Assembly: GCA_003222935.1 (NCBI GenBank)
Contig: QHXL01000322.1
Span: forward strand, 1-16,294
Source: Acidobacteriota bacterium
GTDB taxonomy: Bacteria; Acidobacteriota; Blastocatellia; Pyrinomonadales; Pyrinomonadaceae
DNA: 16,294 bases
Direction: 5' to 3'
Shown: piece by piece, positions 1 through 7,379 of the stretch
Numbering within the stretch: the stretch's first letter is position 1
How the letters are laid out: the number at the start of each line of letters is the position of its first letter
The notes under the pieces: model-generated
Seen by the model: only the letters and a program-made list of their open reading frames with translations
The model's database searches: none
What the model was told of the DNA's origin: nothing
Program-made: the position numbers and the translations under genes

Positions 1-1
1 A

Positions 2-367
2 TATCGGGTTGAAGCGTTGCTGCGTCGAGGTGGCGCCGCAGTTGTTGAAGAGACTGATGGGGAACGAATTGAAGTTGGCGATCTGATTATTGATAAGCGA
101 CGTCACGAGGTACTCAGGGAAGGTTCGCGAATCGATCTTACTCCGCTGGAGTTCCAAATTCTCGAGTTGCTGGCGTCGGAGCCCGGACGCGCATGGTCCA
201 GGAACGCCTTGTTGGACCGCGTTTGGAGTACAGATTACGAAGGGTATCAACGCAATATAGATCCTCACATCAACCGTCTTAGAAAGAAACTGGAAACGGA
301 TCCAAAGAATCCTCGCTATGTCCTGACCGTTCGTGGAGTTGGTTATAAGTTAAACGAGGCGCCCTGA
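2..367 (+). CDS. OmpR/PhoB-family response regulator, C-terminal part (5' truncated by window)
   Basis: This is the end of a two-component response regulator that binds DNA through a winged-helix domain. The frame is open from base 2 and begins YRVEALLRR, the usual linker after a receiver domain, so the receiver lies outside the window. The winged helix follows: a small beta sheet (IEVGDLIIDKRRHEV), the LTPLEFQILELLA helix, the RVW turn, the recognition-helix region NIDPHINRLRKKL and the C-terminal hairpin VRGVGYKL. All are hallmarks of the OmpR/PhoB Trans_Reg_C family. The next gene begins five bases after the stop, so the two are probably co-transcribed. The target genes cannot be told from the sequence. 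Family assignment is firm; the exact orthologue is unknown. Confidence 0.93.
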   Translation, partial: YRVEALLRRGGAAVVEETDGERIEVGDLIIDKRRHEVLREGSRIDLTPLEFQILELLASEPGRAWSRNALLDRVWSTDYEGYQRNIDPHINRLRKKLETDPKNPRYVLTVRGVGYKLNEAP

Positions 368-371
368 AGTC

Positions 372-1959
372 TTGAATATTGTTGCCCCCCACCCTTCCTC
401 TCAAAGCAACTCCAGCGTGAGGCCATTGGCCGTCGAGATCATCAGTCGCCTGATTCTGGCGCTGTCGATTCTCCTGATTCTTTTTGTCACACCTTGCTTC
501 GGACAGCAGTCCATTCCTGCAAAGATTGTCTGGAGTAAACAGACTGGAGTTACGCGCTATCGACTTCAAATTGCTAACGACCAGCAGTTCCAGGACGTTC
601 TGTTTGATCGATTGGTGGACGGCACTGAGTACTTTGTTTCCGATCTGCCGCCCGGAAGTTATTACTGGCGCGTCGCGCCTCAAAGTGGACCAACAGTCGG
701 ACAATTCCTTAAAGCAGTTCCTTTCACAGTAGCGAAGGCTCCGATCGCGACGCCCTCGCCAACGCCGAGGCCAGTCGTTGCTCCCACGCCACCTAAAACA
801 AGACCCGAAGCGGATAACAAATCGCGTACTCGAGTTGCTATACCTGGGTGGTCGGTGGCAACAGGCGAAATTGTGCGATTAATGTCGGCGAAACTGCGCC
901 CCGGTTCCACGACAGACTTCATTGGTGTCAACTCTGAAGGCAAGGTTTACGCACTTGATGGTGCTCGAGGGGTGGCCCTGTGGACGGCCAGCTTCAACAC
1001 GACTTCGCCGTCAGATCAACGAGTGAGATCCCACTACAACCAGTTCGGTCCACTCCTGTTGAATAACCCGAATAAGTCTTTGAGTATTGTCGTCGCCTTT
1101 GATTCAGGCGTCCGTGCTCTTGAAGGTGCTACAGGTCGGGAAATCTGGAGTACGAAGATTGCCGGACGTCCGGTGACGGGAACCGTAATTGGATCCGAGA
1201 TCTATCTGGTGGGGGAGAAGGCCGACAAGCTTCTGGTCCTGGATAGCGCGACAGGTCAACTGAAATCGCAGATGACACTCAGCCGCAGGTCCCCCGGTTT
1301 CGCTTACCACCCCACAGCGCCGGCAGCTTTTGATTCCCCTAAAGAACGGACTCATCGAGCTGCGAGGTTTCGACGGAGACTACGTGCGGTCTTTTCGATT
1401 GGCTTCCGAGGTGACAACTCAACCGATTGTTGTGGAAACTGAACGGGGAAATGTCTTGTTACTGGGTTTGAAGAATGGTCTTGCCGCTTTTGACGCCTCT
1501 ACTGTCGAGCCCCTTGGAAGAATTGCAATTGAAGCAAACGACTATCCCGTGGGAGCGTTGTCAGTCGTCGATCTGAATGGCGACCGCTTACCTGAAGTGA
1601 TCATGACTACTAATGCAGGCCGTGTGATTGCGATTGACGTTGCCGATGGAAAGATTCGGTGGTCCACAGACGCCGGGTTTGGCTTGACACCGGCATTTGC
1701 CGATTTGGATGCTGATGCGAAACCGGATCTCGTGGTGCCAGGAAAAAACAAATTCGCTGTTGGTCTGTCCGGGATGACTGGGTCGGTTATCTGGGAAAGC
1801 GACGATGAGATTCCAGTGACAACAACGAAAGAACTTGACGCGCGGTCAGTCGCTGTTGCGACTGTAGTAGACGGCCGTTTGATGCTGGTTGGTACTGACC
1901 GTTCAGCTGCGGGGCTTCGTGCTTTTGAACTCCCGAAATCATCAGCGAAGAACCCTTAA
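372..1959 (+). pseudogene. Secreted FN3 / PQQ-like and FG-GAP beta-propeller protein, frameshifted
   Basis: Two overlapping open frames (372-1442 and 1330-1959) together encode one secreted protein of about 528 residues. It begins at TTG 372 or, with a tighter signal peptide, GTG 417. A hydrophobic signal segment (about residues 24-44, ending CFGQQ) precedes a fibronectin-III-like domain (about 50-120, with YRLQIAND and GSYYWRV). A Pro/Thr linker (about 121-145) and PQQ-like propeller blades follow (KVYALDGARGVALW, GVRALEGATGREIW, LLVLDSATGQL). The second frame continues the propeller with FG-GAP/VCBS-type acidic loops DLNGDRLPE and DLDADAKPD. Sense is lost after about residue 307. Dropping one C from the C5 run at 1291-1295 joins the frames as SRRSPVSLTTPQRRQLLIPL, which reads like ordinary propeller sequence. 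It could be a true mutation or a sequencing error. A binding or scaffold role outside the cytoplasm is inferred; no catalytic motif is visible. Confidence 0.8.
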
Positions 1960-1974
1960 GGAGCGTAAGTAAGC

Positions 1975-2136
1975 ATGTTGTGGTGGATTGGAAGTGGCCT
2001 GATTGCAGCGTGGTTCATTCTATATTTTGTCGCTCATAAAACGGGCATGGTGCATTTGCTGCTGCTGTCAGGATTGTCGTTTTTGCTGGTCCAGGTCATG
2101 GCCTATCGTAAGAAGCAAAATGTTATGAAGAAGTGA
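1975..2136 (+). CDS. Small membrane protein, DUF5670/lmo0937-like
   Basis: This short gene encodes 53 residues. It has an AAGGAG-like ribosome binding site at 1958-1963, about 11 bases ahead of ATG 1975, and lies 15 bases after the stop of the propeller gene. The protein starts MLWWIGSGLI, has two hydrophobic segments (about residues 3-20 and 26-43) separated by HKTGMVH, and ends in a basic tail (YRKKQNVMKK). The MLW start, the glycine between the helices and the following HLLL match the tiny DUF5670/lmo0937 membrane proteins common in bacteria, whose function is not established. The assignment rests on pattern recognition, without a database search. The good ribosome binding site and the close spacing support a real, co-transcribed gene. 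Confidence 0.7.
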   Translation: MLWWIGSGLIAAWFILYFVAHKTGMVHLLLLSGLSFLLVQVMAYRKKQNVMKK

Positions 2137-2142
2137 AAGGAA

Positions 2143-2237
2143 CTTAGCCGCAGATTTACGCAGATCTACACAGGTACCCAGTAGATTGTCAGAGTCAGAA
2201 TTAGACCTGCGTTCATCTGCGTAAATCTGCGGCTAAG
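2143..2237. repeat. Palindromic intergenic repeat A (33-base arms)
   Basis: Bases 2143-2165 and 2215-2237 are perfect reverse complements (23 bases, beginning CTTAGCCGCAGATTTACGCA). The pairing extends imperfectly inward to 2175 and 2205 with three mismatches, leaving a 29-base loop. The unit starts 6 bases after the stop of the small membrane protein gene. This CTGCGTAAATCTGCGGCTAA type of palindrome recurs between genes in many bacterial genomes, which is recalled knowledge. No transposase or terminal duplication is evident. It could stabilise or end the upstream transcript, but there is no T-tract. Confidence 0.9.
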
Positions 2238-2415
2238 ATCTACCAGCTGACTCGGGTTTTGACCCAGTCTGCGCCGTATTCCGATGCTCTTCTTCTTGAC
2301 CTCGCAAAATCGTTCGGCAACAATGCGTCCGTCTGCGGCATCAACAATGATAGGGATTTCTGTATTCGCTGTTGCTCTCCGCCGATAACAAGTTGTGAAC
2401 AGGAGTTGTTCTACC
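2238..2415. other. Spacer upstream of the OmpA-family gene
   Basis: About 180 bases lie between repeat A and the OmpA-family start codon. A minus-strand frame crosses it and encodes IPIIVDAADGRIVAERF, but it ends inside the repeat and begins inside the OmpA-family gene. I therefore read it as chance or a gene remnant. A TTGAC at 2296-2300 could be a -35 box, but no convincing -10 follows at the right distance. The OmpA-family promoter probably lies here. Confidence 0.4.
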
Positions 2416-3987
2416 ATGACTTTAGGACGTGTTTGCCGAAGTTTTGCCGGAGTATTTGCTGTTTGCGCCATCCTGGTTTCTACAGCCTTTGCTCAAACTG
2501 ACGTTGAGCGCAAGACCATCGCGATTACTTACCCTCTCGACGACACCGTCACCGTTAAGTTTCGCGGGACCACTCTCTTGCCGCGTTTGAAAGGTGATGC
2601 AAAAGTAAAAAGGGCCGGCAGACGTGGTACCAGAGTCGAGCTTCACATAGACGACCTACCTCGTGCCTCCGAATTGGGCGGCATCTACACGACCTACATC
2701 CTCTGGGCAATCTCGCCGGACGGCCATGTCGATAACCTTGGTGAGATAAAAAGGAGTGGAAGTTCTTTTGTCGATTCCAAACTCGACGTCACGACACCAC
2801 TTCAGACGTTCGCGATGATCTTGACGGCTGAGCCACACTTTTTGATGAAAGTGCCAAGTCGAATGGTGGTCATGGAGAACTTGCCACCGCAACACCTTAA
2901 CGGCAGCACGATTGAAACAGCAGACGTCCGCTACATTGGAAACTCGAGCGACTATTTCCGCGACGTCCGTGTTCCGCAAATTGCAGATCAAGATTATCGA
3001 ACAACCCCGGTCTCACTCCTTGGTGCAAGACAAGCTGTGAGTCTTGCGAAGTACGCAGGTGCTGCGCGCGACGCAACGAGCGACCTCCAGTTGGCTGAAG
3101 ATGAACTTCAGGCCGCCGAGAAAGCCTGGCGTTTCAACGAGCCTGTGCCAGAAGTAGATATCCTGGCGCGAAAGGCGACGTCGACAGGCGCAAAGGCCGA
3201 AGAGACTGCCCTTATAAGACGCGCTGCGCGATTGCAGCGCGAACAGATGCAGCGACGTGATGAAGCCGTTCGGACTGCCGAGAATTCTGCCCAAACCTTA
3301 CAGCGTCAAGTTGACGATTTGCGAGCGTCTCTCGATAAGGAACAACGGGCACGTGAGTTGGTCGAACGGGACCTTGGCAATGCCAACGATCAGTTACGTG
3401 AAAAGCGAGTCGAGATTGCGCAACTGCGAGATGAAGTCCAGCAGCTTCGTACTGAAAGCAACGATGCGAAGCTCAAACTCGCTCGCCTTGAAGGGGAGAA
3501 GCAGGCGGAAACCACGAGGATTGAGTCTGAACGCAGTGCAGTCGATCGTCGCAATGCAGAGGCTGCATTAAAGGCCTCGTTAGCTAAGTACGGAACGTTA
3601 AAGCAGACCTCTACCGGTTTCCGTTTGGTGCTACCCGAATCCATCTGGAAAGACCCTCGGACGTCGGATTTAGCGGCATCAGCATCAGCTAAACTTGAAC
3701 CTTTGGCAGCTGTGTTGGCCAATAATCCTGATTACCAAATACTTATTGAAGCTTTTACTGACAACAAAGGCGACGAAGTTTCGCTGCAACAGTTGACGCA
3801 GGATCGGGCGCGAGTTTTGTCGGATCGCTTTCAGACAGCTGGTGTCGATCCCAGTAAGATTCAGGCGAACGGAATGGGCACTTCGAATCCCGTGGCGCCG
3901 AACACAACGGTCCCGAACCGTGCAAAGAATCGAAGGATCGAGATCACAATCACCCCTTCATTACCGCGCAACACCGCCGCGAATTAA
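2416..3987 (+). CDS. Secreted OmpA-family protein with long coiled coil
   Basis: This gene encodes an envelope protein of 523 residues. ATG 2416 is chosen over GTG 2395 because AGGAG lies at 2401-2405, about 10 bases ahead, and because it gives a clean signal peptide (residues 1-26, ending STAFA before Q). Residues 30-205 form a beta-rich region with FRGTTLLPRLKGDAKV and TTYILWAISPDGHVDNLGEI, a domain style I recall from acidobacterial OmpA-family proteins. A charged alpha-helical coiled coil spans about 220-390 (DLRASLDKEQRARELVERDL and similar). A C-terminal OmpA/MotB peptidoglycan-binding domain occupies about 395-512 (ILIEAFTDNKGD, QDRARVLSDRFQTAGV, NRAKNRRIEI). It probably links the outer membrane or periplasm to the cell wall. 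Repeat B starts two bases after the stop. Confidence 0.92.
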   Translation: MTLGRVCRSFAGVFAVCAILVSTAFAQTDVERKTIAITYPLDDTVTVKFRGTTLLPRLKGDAKVKRAGRRGTRVELHIDDLPRASELGGIYTTYILWAISPDGHVDNLGEIKRSGSSFVDSKLDVTTPLQTFAMILTAEPHFLMKVPSRMVVMENLPPQHLNGSTIETADVRYIGNSSDYFRDVRVPQIADQDYRTTPVSLLGARQAVSLAKYAGAARDATSDLQLAEDELQAAEKAWRFNEPVPEVDILARKATSTGAKAEETALIRRAARLQREQMQRRDEAVRTAENSAQTLQRQVDDLRASLDKEQRARELVERDLGNANDQLREKRVEIAQLRDEVQQLRTESNDAKLKLARLEGEKQAETTRIESERSAVDRRNAEAALKASLAKYGTLKQTSTGFRLVLPESIWKDPRTSDLAASASAKLEPLAAVLANNPDYQILIEAFTDNKGDEVSLQQLTQDRARVLSDRFQTAGVDPSKIQANGMGTSNPVAPNTTVPNRAKNRRIEITITPSLPRNTAAN

Positions 3988-3989
3988 AC

Positions 3990-4081
3990 TTGTAGGGGCG
4001 TCCCTCCGTGGGCGCCCTTGCAACGAAAGTCGTTTTTCTCGCAATGATCAAAGGGGCGCCCACGGAGGGACGCCCCTACAA
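3990..4081. repeat. Palindromic intergenic repeat B (28-base perfect arms)
   Basis: Bases 3990-4017 and 4054-4081 are perfect reverse complements over 28 bases (core GGGGCGTCCCTCCGTGGGCG), with a 36-base loop. The unit fills the whole gap between the OmpA-family stop (3987) and the kinase start (4084). GC-rich repeats of the GTAGGGGCG type are widespread between genes in several phyla, which is recalled knowledge. As RNA it would fold into a very stable stem just ahead of the kinase start codon. Confidence 0.93.
4064..4069 (+). promoter_or_regulatory. Possible ribosome binding site inside repeat B
   Basis: GGAGGG is the only Shine-Dalgarno-like run ahead of the kinase ATG at 4084. It sits 14 bases upstream, longer than the usual spacing, and lies inside the 3' arm of repeat B, so it would be base-paired if the hairpin forms. 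Whether it is used is uncertain. Confidence 0.3.
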
Positions 4082-4083
4082 AT

Positions 4084-6135
4084 ATGTCTCCTCTTGATCC
4101 ACTCGAAATCCTACAACTAGTTGGTTACAGCATCGGGGCGTTACTGCCACTTTGGATGGCGGTACTGCTTGTTACTCACAAGAATAAGCTGTCGCCTCAC
4201 GAGCGCGTCCTGGCTCTCCTGGCCCTCACGATGGGTGGGTGGCACACAAGCAATCTTGTTGTGACCCTTCACGGTCTATTCGACCTGGGCTTGGATCGTT
4301 GGACCACCGTTCTCCGGGTCGCAGACAGCGTTGCCGTCATCAGCATTACGTTTGCCTATTCACTCCTGCTGCACGTGCATCTTTATTTGTGGGCCAACGC
4401 CCATCTGCGCACCATCAACAAAAGTGAAAAGTTTCGCATCTACCTTTCTTACTTGCCGACGATGTTTTTAGTGATCGCCCTTCCACGCGTTTGGATGGGT
4501 GATTACGCTCCGATGTTCGTCAAGCTGAAGTTCTTTGTTTTTCCGTTTGCGTTTTGGATCGCGTACGTGCTCGGCCTGATAGCGCTGACTGAGATCCTCA
4601 TTGCGCGTAAGACCACAAATCGCAGCGAGAAACGCATCATGCGGACACTTGCGGCATCGTTCATTGGAGTGGGTGTGGTCATTTTTGGCGCCCTGGCTGC
4701 CGGCGTAGGAGAGGGCACAGCGGCCGGTGTTTACTTGAAGACAATAGCGAATCTCGGATCACTTTTGCCGTCAGCACTGCTGGCTTACTACATCTATCGT
4801 TATCGTTATCTCGAGATCATTATCGAAGAGAGTTTGGTAGTAGTTACGTTTGCCACGGTCGTTCTCACGGTCTATGTATTCGGTATCAGAACAATCGGCG
4901 ATTGGCTGACCCAGCGATACGGAGTAAGGCCGGGTCTGGTCGAAGCACTGTTGATTCTTGCGCTCGCACTTTTTGCCGCACCTTTTCGCGGATGGCTCGC
5001 TCAACGCTTTCAAAAGTTGTTCGAACGCGAGACTGCCCTGTACAAACAGATCGTTTCGCGTATCGGCTCTTATGCCGGCCAGTACAAAGACCTGGTCGAG
5101 TTGTTCCACTTCGTTGAGGAGCGTACGACGGAGGTTCTCGGATTACGACAATTGAAGATCTTTGTAACCGCCGACGGTTCTCCAAGCAACGAGAGCTGGG
5201 TTCAGGAAGTACTCGATCGGTCGCGCGAGCAAGGCTGGGAGCCAATTGAAGACGACCCGGTGCTTTTGGCGCACGACTTCAAATTAGCTTATCCACTTCG
5301 ACGAGAAGAAAAGGTCGCGGGTTTGCTGGCGGTCGATGGTGCAGGCGCGAGTCTGACACCGGATGCACGTTCAGTGATCGCTACTCTCGCAGATCAGGTC
5401 GCTATTGCAATCGATGATTCGCGTTTGATAGAAGAGAACGTTCGACTCGAAAGGGAACTGGCGGAACGTGAACGTCTGGCGTCGCTCGGACGAATGGCGG
5501 CAACCGTTGCACACGAGATCAAGAATCCCTTGTCGGCTATCAAGTCGATCGCGCAAGTGATGCGCGAGGACGAGAACTTGAATAAGGAATACGGCAGGGA
5601 TTTGAGTTTGATAGTTGGTGAAACTGATCGATTGAGTCAGAGCGTGACGCAACTGCTCAGTTTTGCCCGCAGAGAAATTCCGTCTGAACAACCTTTAGGG
5701 ACGAATGAACTGATGCGTTCTGTTGTCGATCTATTTCAGGCGAACGCGCGTGAGCAGGGTATTGGACTAGAGTGTGAAATAAAAACGGATGCAACGTTGT
5801 CAGGCAAGTGCGTCTCAGTACTACGCGATGCACTATCCAACCTTGTGCTTAATGCGTTCCAGGCTACAAGCAGCGGAGGCAAAGTGTCGCTATCGGCAGT
5901 TGTTCAGAATTCTGATCTACTCATCACTGTCAGGGACACTGGTCCAGGTGTTCCCGTGGAATTAAGAGAAGAGATTTGGGAGCCGTTCTTCACGACGCGA
6001 CAACGAGGAACTGGTCTTGGTTTGGCTATTGTCAGGAAGCGGGTGCAGGAGGTTGGCGGGTCGGCGTCGTTAGGTGTTAGTCGGAATGGGCAGGGTGCGC
6101 TGTTCAATTTGAGAGTACCAATCGAGTCGCAGTAA
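4084..6135 (+). CDS. Membrane sensor histidine kinase (multi-TM, GAF, HisKA, HATPase)
   Basis: This gene encodes a sensor kinase of 683 residues that autophosphorylates on histidine and passes the phosphate to a response regulator. The N-terminal 300 residues contain about eight or nine hydrophobic segments (roughly 10-31, 42-62, 76-103, 119-137, 147-172, 185-208, 217-238, 250-270 and 283-300), a 7TM-like sensor module. A GAF-like domain follows at about 340-450. HisKA has the H box VAHEIKNPLSAIKS with His477. The ATPase domain shows the N box NLVLNAFQA (Asn590), DTGPGVP and GTGLGLAIVRKRVQEVGG. The layout recalls NtrB/AtoS-type and PrsK-like kinases, which usually pair with NtrC-family regulators, such as the one at 7380-8837. 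The start codon follows repeat B by only two bases, and no well-spaced ribosome binding site is visible. Confidence 0.93.
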   Translation: MSPLDPLEILQLVGYSIGALLPLWMAVLLVTHKNKLSPHERVLALLALTMGGWHTSNLVVTLHGLFDLGLDRWTTVLRVADSVAVISITFAYSLLLHVHLYLWANAHLRTINKSEKFRIYLSYLPTMFLVIALPRVWMGDYAPMFVKLKFFVFPFAFWIAYVLGLIALTEILIARKTTNRSEKRIMRTLAASFIGVGVVIFGALAAGVGEGTAAGVYLKTIANLGSLLPSALLAYYIYRYRYLEIIIEESLVVVTFATVVLTVYVFGIRTIGDWLTQRYGVRPGLVEALLILALALFAAPFRGWLAQRFQKLFERETALYKQIVSRIGSYAGQYKDLVELFHFVEERTTEVLGLRQLKIFVTADGSPSNESWVQEVLDRSREQGWEPIEDDPVLLAHDFKLAYPLRREEKVAGLLAVDGAGASLTPDARSVIATLADQVAIAIDDSRLIEENVRLERELAERERLASLGRMAATVAHEIKNPLSAIKSIAQVMREDENLNKEYGRDLSLIVGETDRLSQSVTQLLSFARREIPSEQPLGTNELMRSVVDLFQANAREQGIGLECEIKTDATLSGKCVSVLRDALSNLVLNAFQATSSGGKVSLSAVVQNSDLLITVRDTGPGVPVELREEIWEPFFTTRQRGTGLGLAIVRKRVQEVGGSASLGVSRNGQGALFNLRVPIESQ

Positions 6136-6152
6136 TTGAACTTAGATTGGGA

Positions 6153-6199
6153 ACTTTTCATGAGCTGCTGCGTGTTACGAGTGTCCTGCGTTGAAAAGT
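6153..6199. repeat. Weak inverted repeat upstream of the secreted protein gene
   Basis: ACTTTTCA at 6153-6160 and TGAAAAGT at 6192-6199 form 8-base arms around a 31-base loop. The inner sequence resembles GAACACTCGTAACACGCAG-style intergenic repeats seen elsewhere. The arms are short and the T-tract is missing, so it is not a convincing terminator. Confidence 0.4.
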
Positions 6200-6210
6200 A
6201 GGTGTTAACT

Positions 6211-6222
6211 GTTGGGCCCAAC
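6211..6222. promoter_or_regulatory. Perfect 12-base palindrome, possible operator
   Basis: GTTGGGCCCAAC is a perfect dyad about 50 bases upstream of the ATG at 6271. Its size and position would suit a dimeric regulator, but a palindrome of this length can arise by chance, and no promoter boxes flank it clearly. Confidence 0.25.
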
Positions 6223-6270
6223 CTGCGCAGAAATCTAGTCACGCCAGATTTATTGAAGGAGAAAATTGGT

Positions 6271-6909
6271 ATGAAGCTTCAGAAAGTTCTCAGCGCGCTG
6301 GTTACTGTTTTGATGGTCGCGCTTCTTGTCGTCGCAACGAGCGCGAGTACCAGTGCTCAAGAGCCCAAACAGAATGATGGCGAGGATCAGACGAACCTCG
6401 ACACTCAGCTCTATCTAATCGTTGCAACTAACCAATCGGTTGCCGACGAGAAACTTCCGGCTGCGCTGGATTCCGTAGTGAAACAACTGCGCGCAACACT
6501 ACCCTTTAAGAATTATCGACTCGCGGCAACGTTGCTAAATCGAGTTAAAAACGAAGGACGCCTGGATCTCAGCTGGATTGGGGCACCAATCATTTCCGCC
6601 CAGAGTGAAGTTTCGCCTCTTACGCCGAGCTTTAGTTCGTTCAAGATTCGCGTGGTGAAGTTGGCGAAAAACACCGCCGGTGAGACTGTCGTTCAGATGG
6701 CAGGGTTCAACTTTGGAGCTCGTTTTCCAATCCAAACGATGTCGGTTGCCTCCGCCAATGCAGTTCCGGTCATAAACTACGAAAACACTGGCCTTCAGAC
6801 CGACATCAGTATTCGAGAAGGCGAGCCGGTGATTGTCGGTACGCTGAATGTTGGTCCTTCAGGTGATGCGATTATCCTGGTTGTGTCTGCCAAGAGAACC
6901 TCAAGGTAA
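6271..6909 (+). CDS. Secreted protein of unknown function (212 residues)
   Basis: I do not recognise a named family here. ATG 6271 is chosen because AGGAG at 6257-6261 lies 9 bases ahead and the product then begins with a textbook signal peptide (about residues 1-30: basic MKLQK, hydrophobic core, STSAQ cleavage region). The mature part has LDTQLYLIVATN, a helical stretch (about 55-85: ALDSVVKQLRATLPFKNYRL, then ATLLNRV) and beta-rich sequence ending GEPVIVGTLNVGPSGDAIIL. That ending loosely resembles secretin-like beta domains, but the resemblance is too weak to name a function. The product is probably periplasmic; no lipobox is present. A strong terminator follows at 6936. The gene lies between the histidine kinase and the sigma-54 regulator, so it may belong to their regulon; this is inference from position only. 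Confidence 0.85.
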   Translation: MKLQKVLSALVTVLMVALLVVATSASTSAQEPKQNDGEDQTNLDTQLYLIVATNQSVADEKLPAALDSVVKQLRATLPFKNYRLAATLLNRVKNEGRLDLSWIGAPIISAQSEVSPLTPSFSSFKIRVVKLAKNTAGETVVQMAGFNFGARFPIQTMSVASANAVPVINYENTGLQTDISIREGEPVIVGTLNVGPSGDAIILVVSAKRTSR

Positions 6910-6935
6910 CCTAAAATAAATTAGATTTTTACAGG

Positions 6936-6964
6936 AAAGAGCGGGTGCCATCACTCGCTCTTTT
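6936..6964 (+). terminator. Rho-independent terminator
   Basis: A 12-base-pair stem (AAAGAGCGGGTG paired with CACTCGCTCTTT, one G-T pair) closes a CCAT tetraloop and runs into TTTTGCTTTGTTG. It lies 27 bases after the stop of the secreted protein gene and marks the end of that transcript. It also separates the gene from the downstream regulator. Confidence 0.85.
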
Positions 6965-7030
6965 GCTTTGTTGTTCTGTGCTTCTCTGACTTCTTAAAGC
7001 TAGATCGGTAGATAGCGTCGGGAGTCAGTG

Positions 7031-7203
7031 TTCACTCCGGTAGGAGTGACATGTTTATAGTACCGTCATCGATCTCCCGAGGCGCGGTTCGGCGGGCCGG
7101 AACGACGTTGAGTGGTTAAGGCCTGGTTGCGATCCGGCCCGCCCAACCGCGCCGGAGGCTGATGCGCTCAAGGCTATAAACATGCCACTCCTACCGGAGT
7201 GAA
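7031..7203. repeat. Long palindromic element C (nested inverted repeats, 173 bases)
   Basis: The outer arms 7031-7060 and 7174-7203 match as reverse complements at 29 of 30 bases (TTCACTCCGGTAGGAGTGAC and onward). The inner arms 7081-7101 and 7133-7153 match at 20 of 21 (GGCGCGGTTCGGCGGGCCGG), so the whole unit could fold into one long hairpin with internal loops. The outer arm itself contains CACTCC/GGAGTG, a smaller dyad. It looks like a MITE- or REP-like non-coding unit: no open frame, and no obvious target duplication. The 110 bases between this unit and the sigma-54 site show nothing I can assign. Confidence 0.9.
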
Positions 7204-7325
7204 GACCCGCTTTGAAAGTTTGATCTCGTTATCTCCTTCTCGAAGACAGGGAGGAAGCTCTGTGCTAAGGCAAGACGTGTTGTCTACCACAGGATCACAG
7301 AACCAGACAAAGGGAACCAATCCTT

Positions 7326-7340
7326 TGGCACGCGATGCGC
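7326..7340 (+). promoter_or_regulatory. Candidate sigma-54 (-24/-12) promoter
   Basis: TGGCACGCGATGCGC keeps the full TGGCACG -24 element and the required GG-N10-GC spacing (GG 7327-7328, GC 7339-7340). The -12 element is GCGC instead of TTGC. It lies about 40 bases upstream of the GTG start of a sigma-54 activator gene, in the same direction. A 6-base inverted repeat (CAAAGG 7308-7313, CCTTTG 7322-7327) overlaps its upstream edge. One weak half-site keeps this tentative. Confidence 0.45.
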
Positions 7341-7379
7341 TAGTGAATTCACTCCGGAAGGTCTTAAACTAATTCGGAA

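Noticed and set aside
279..704. 141-codon minus-strand open frame across the first two genes
   Set aside because: It overlaps the winged-helix end and the FN3 region, both clearly coding on the + strand.
1288..1300. Programmed ribosomal frameshift at the C5 run
   Set aside because: No stop codon, pseudoknot or slippery-site context supports recoding; an indel is simpler.
2166..2471. Minus-strand open frame of 101 codons over repeat A and the OmpA-family start
   Set aside because: Its C-terminal part is just the translated repeat and its N-terminus overlaps the OmpA-family signal peptide; kept only as a possible remnant.
6202..6270. Longer start for the secreted protein gene
   Set aside because: It adds residues before a complete signal peptide and lacks the AGGAG that precedes ATG 6271.
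7120..7136. A second GG-N10-GC sigma-54-like match (TGGTTGCGATCCGGC)
   Set aside because: It lies inside palindrome C and lacks the TGGCAC core.
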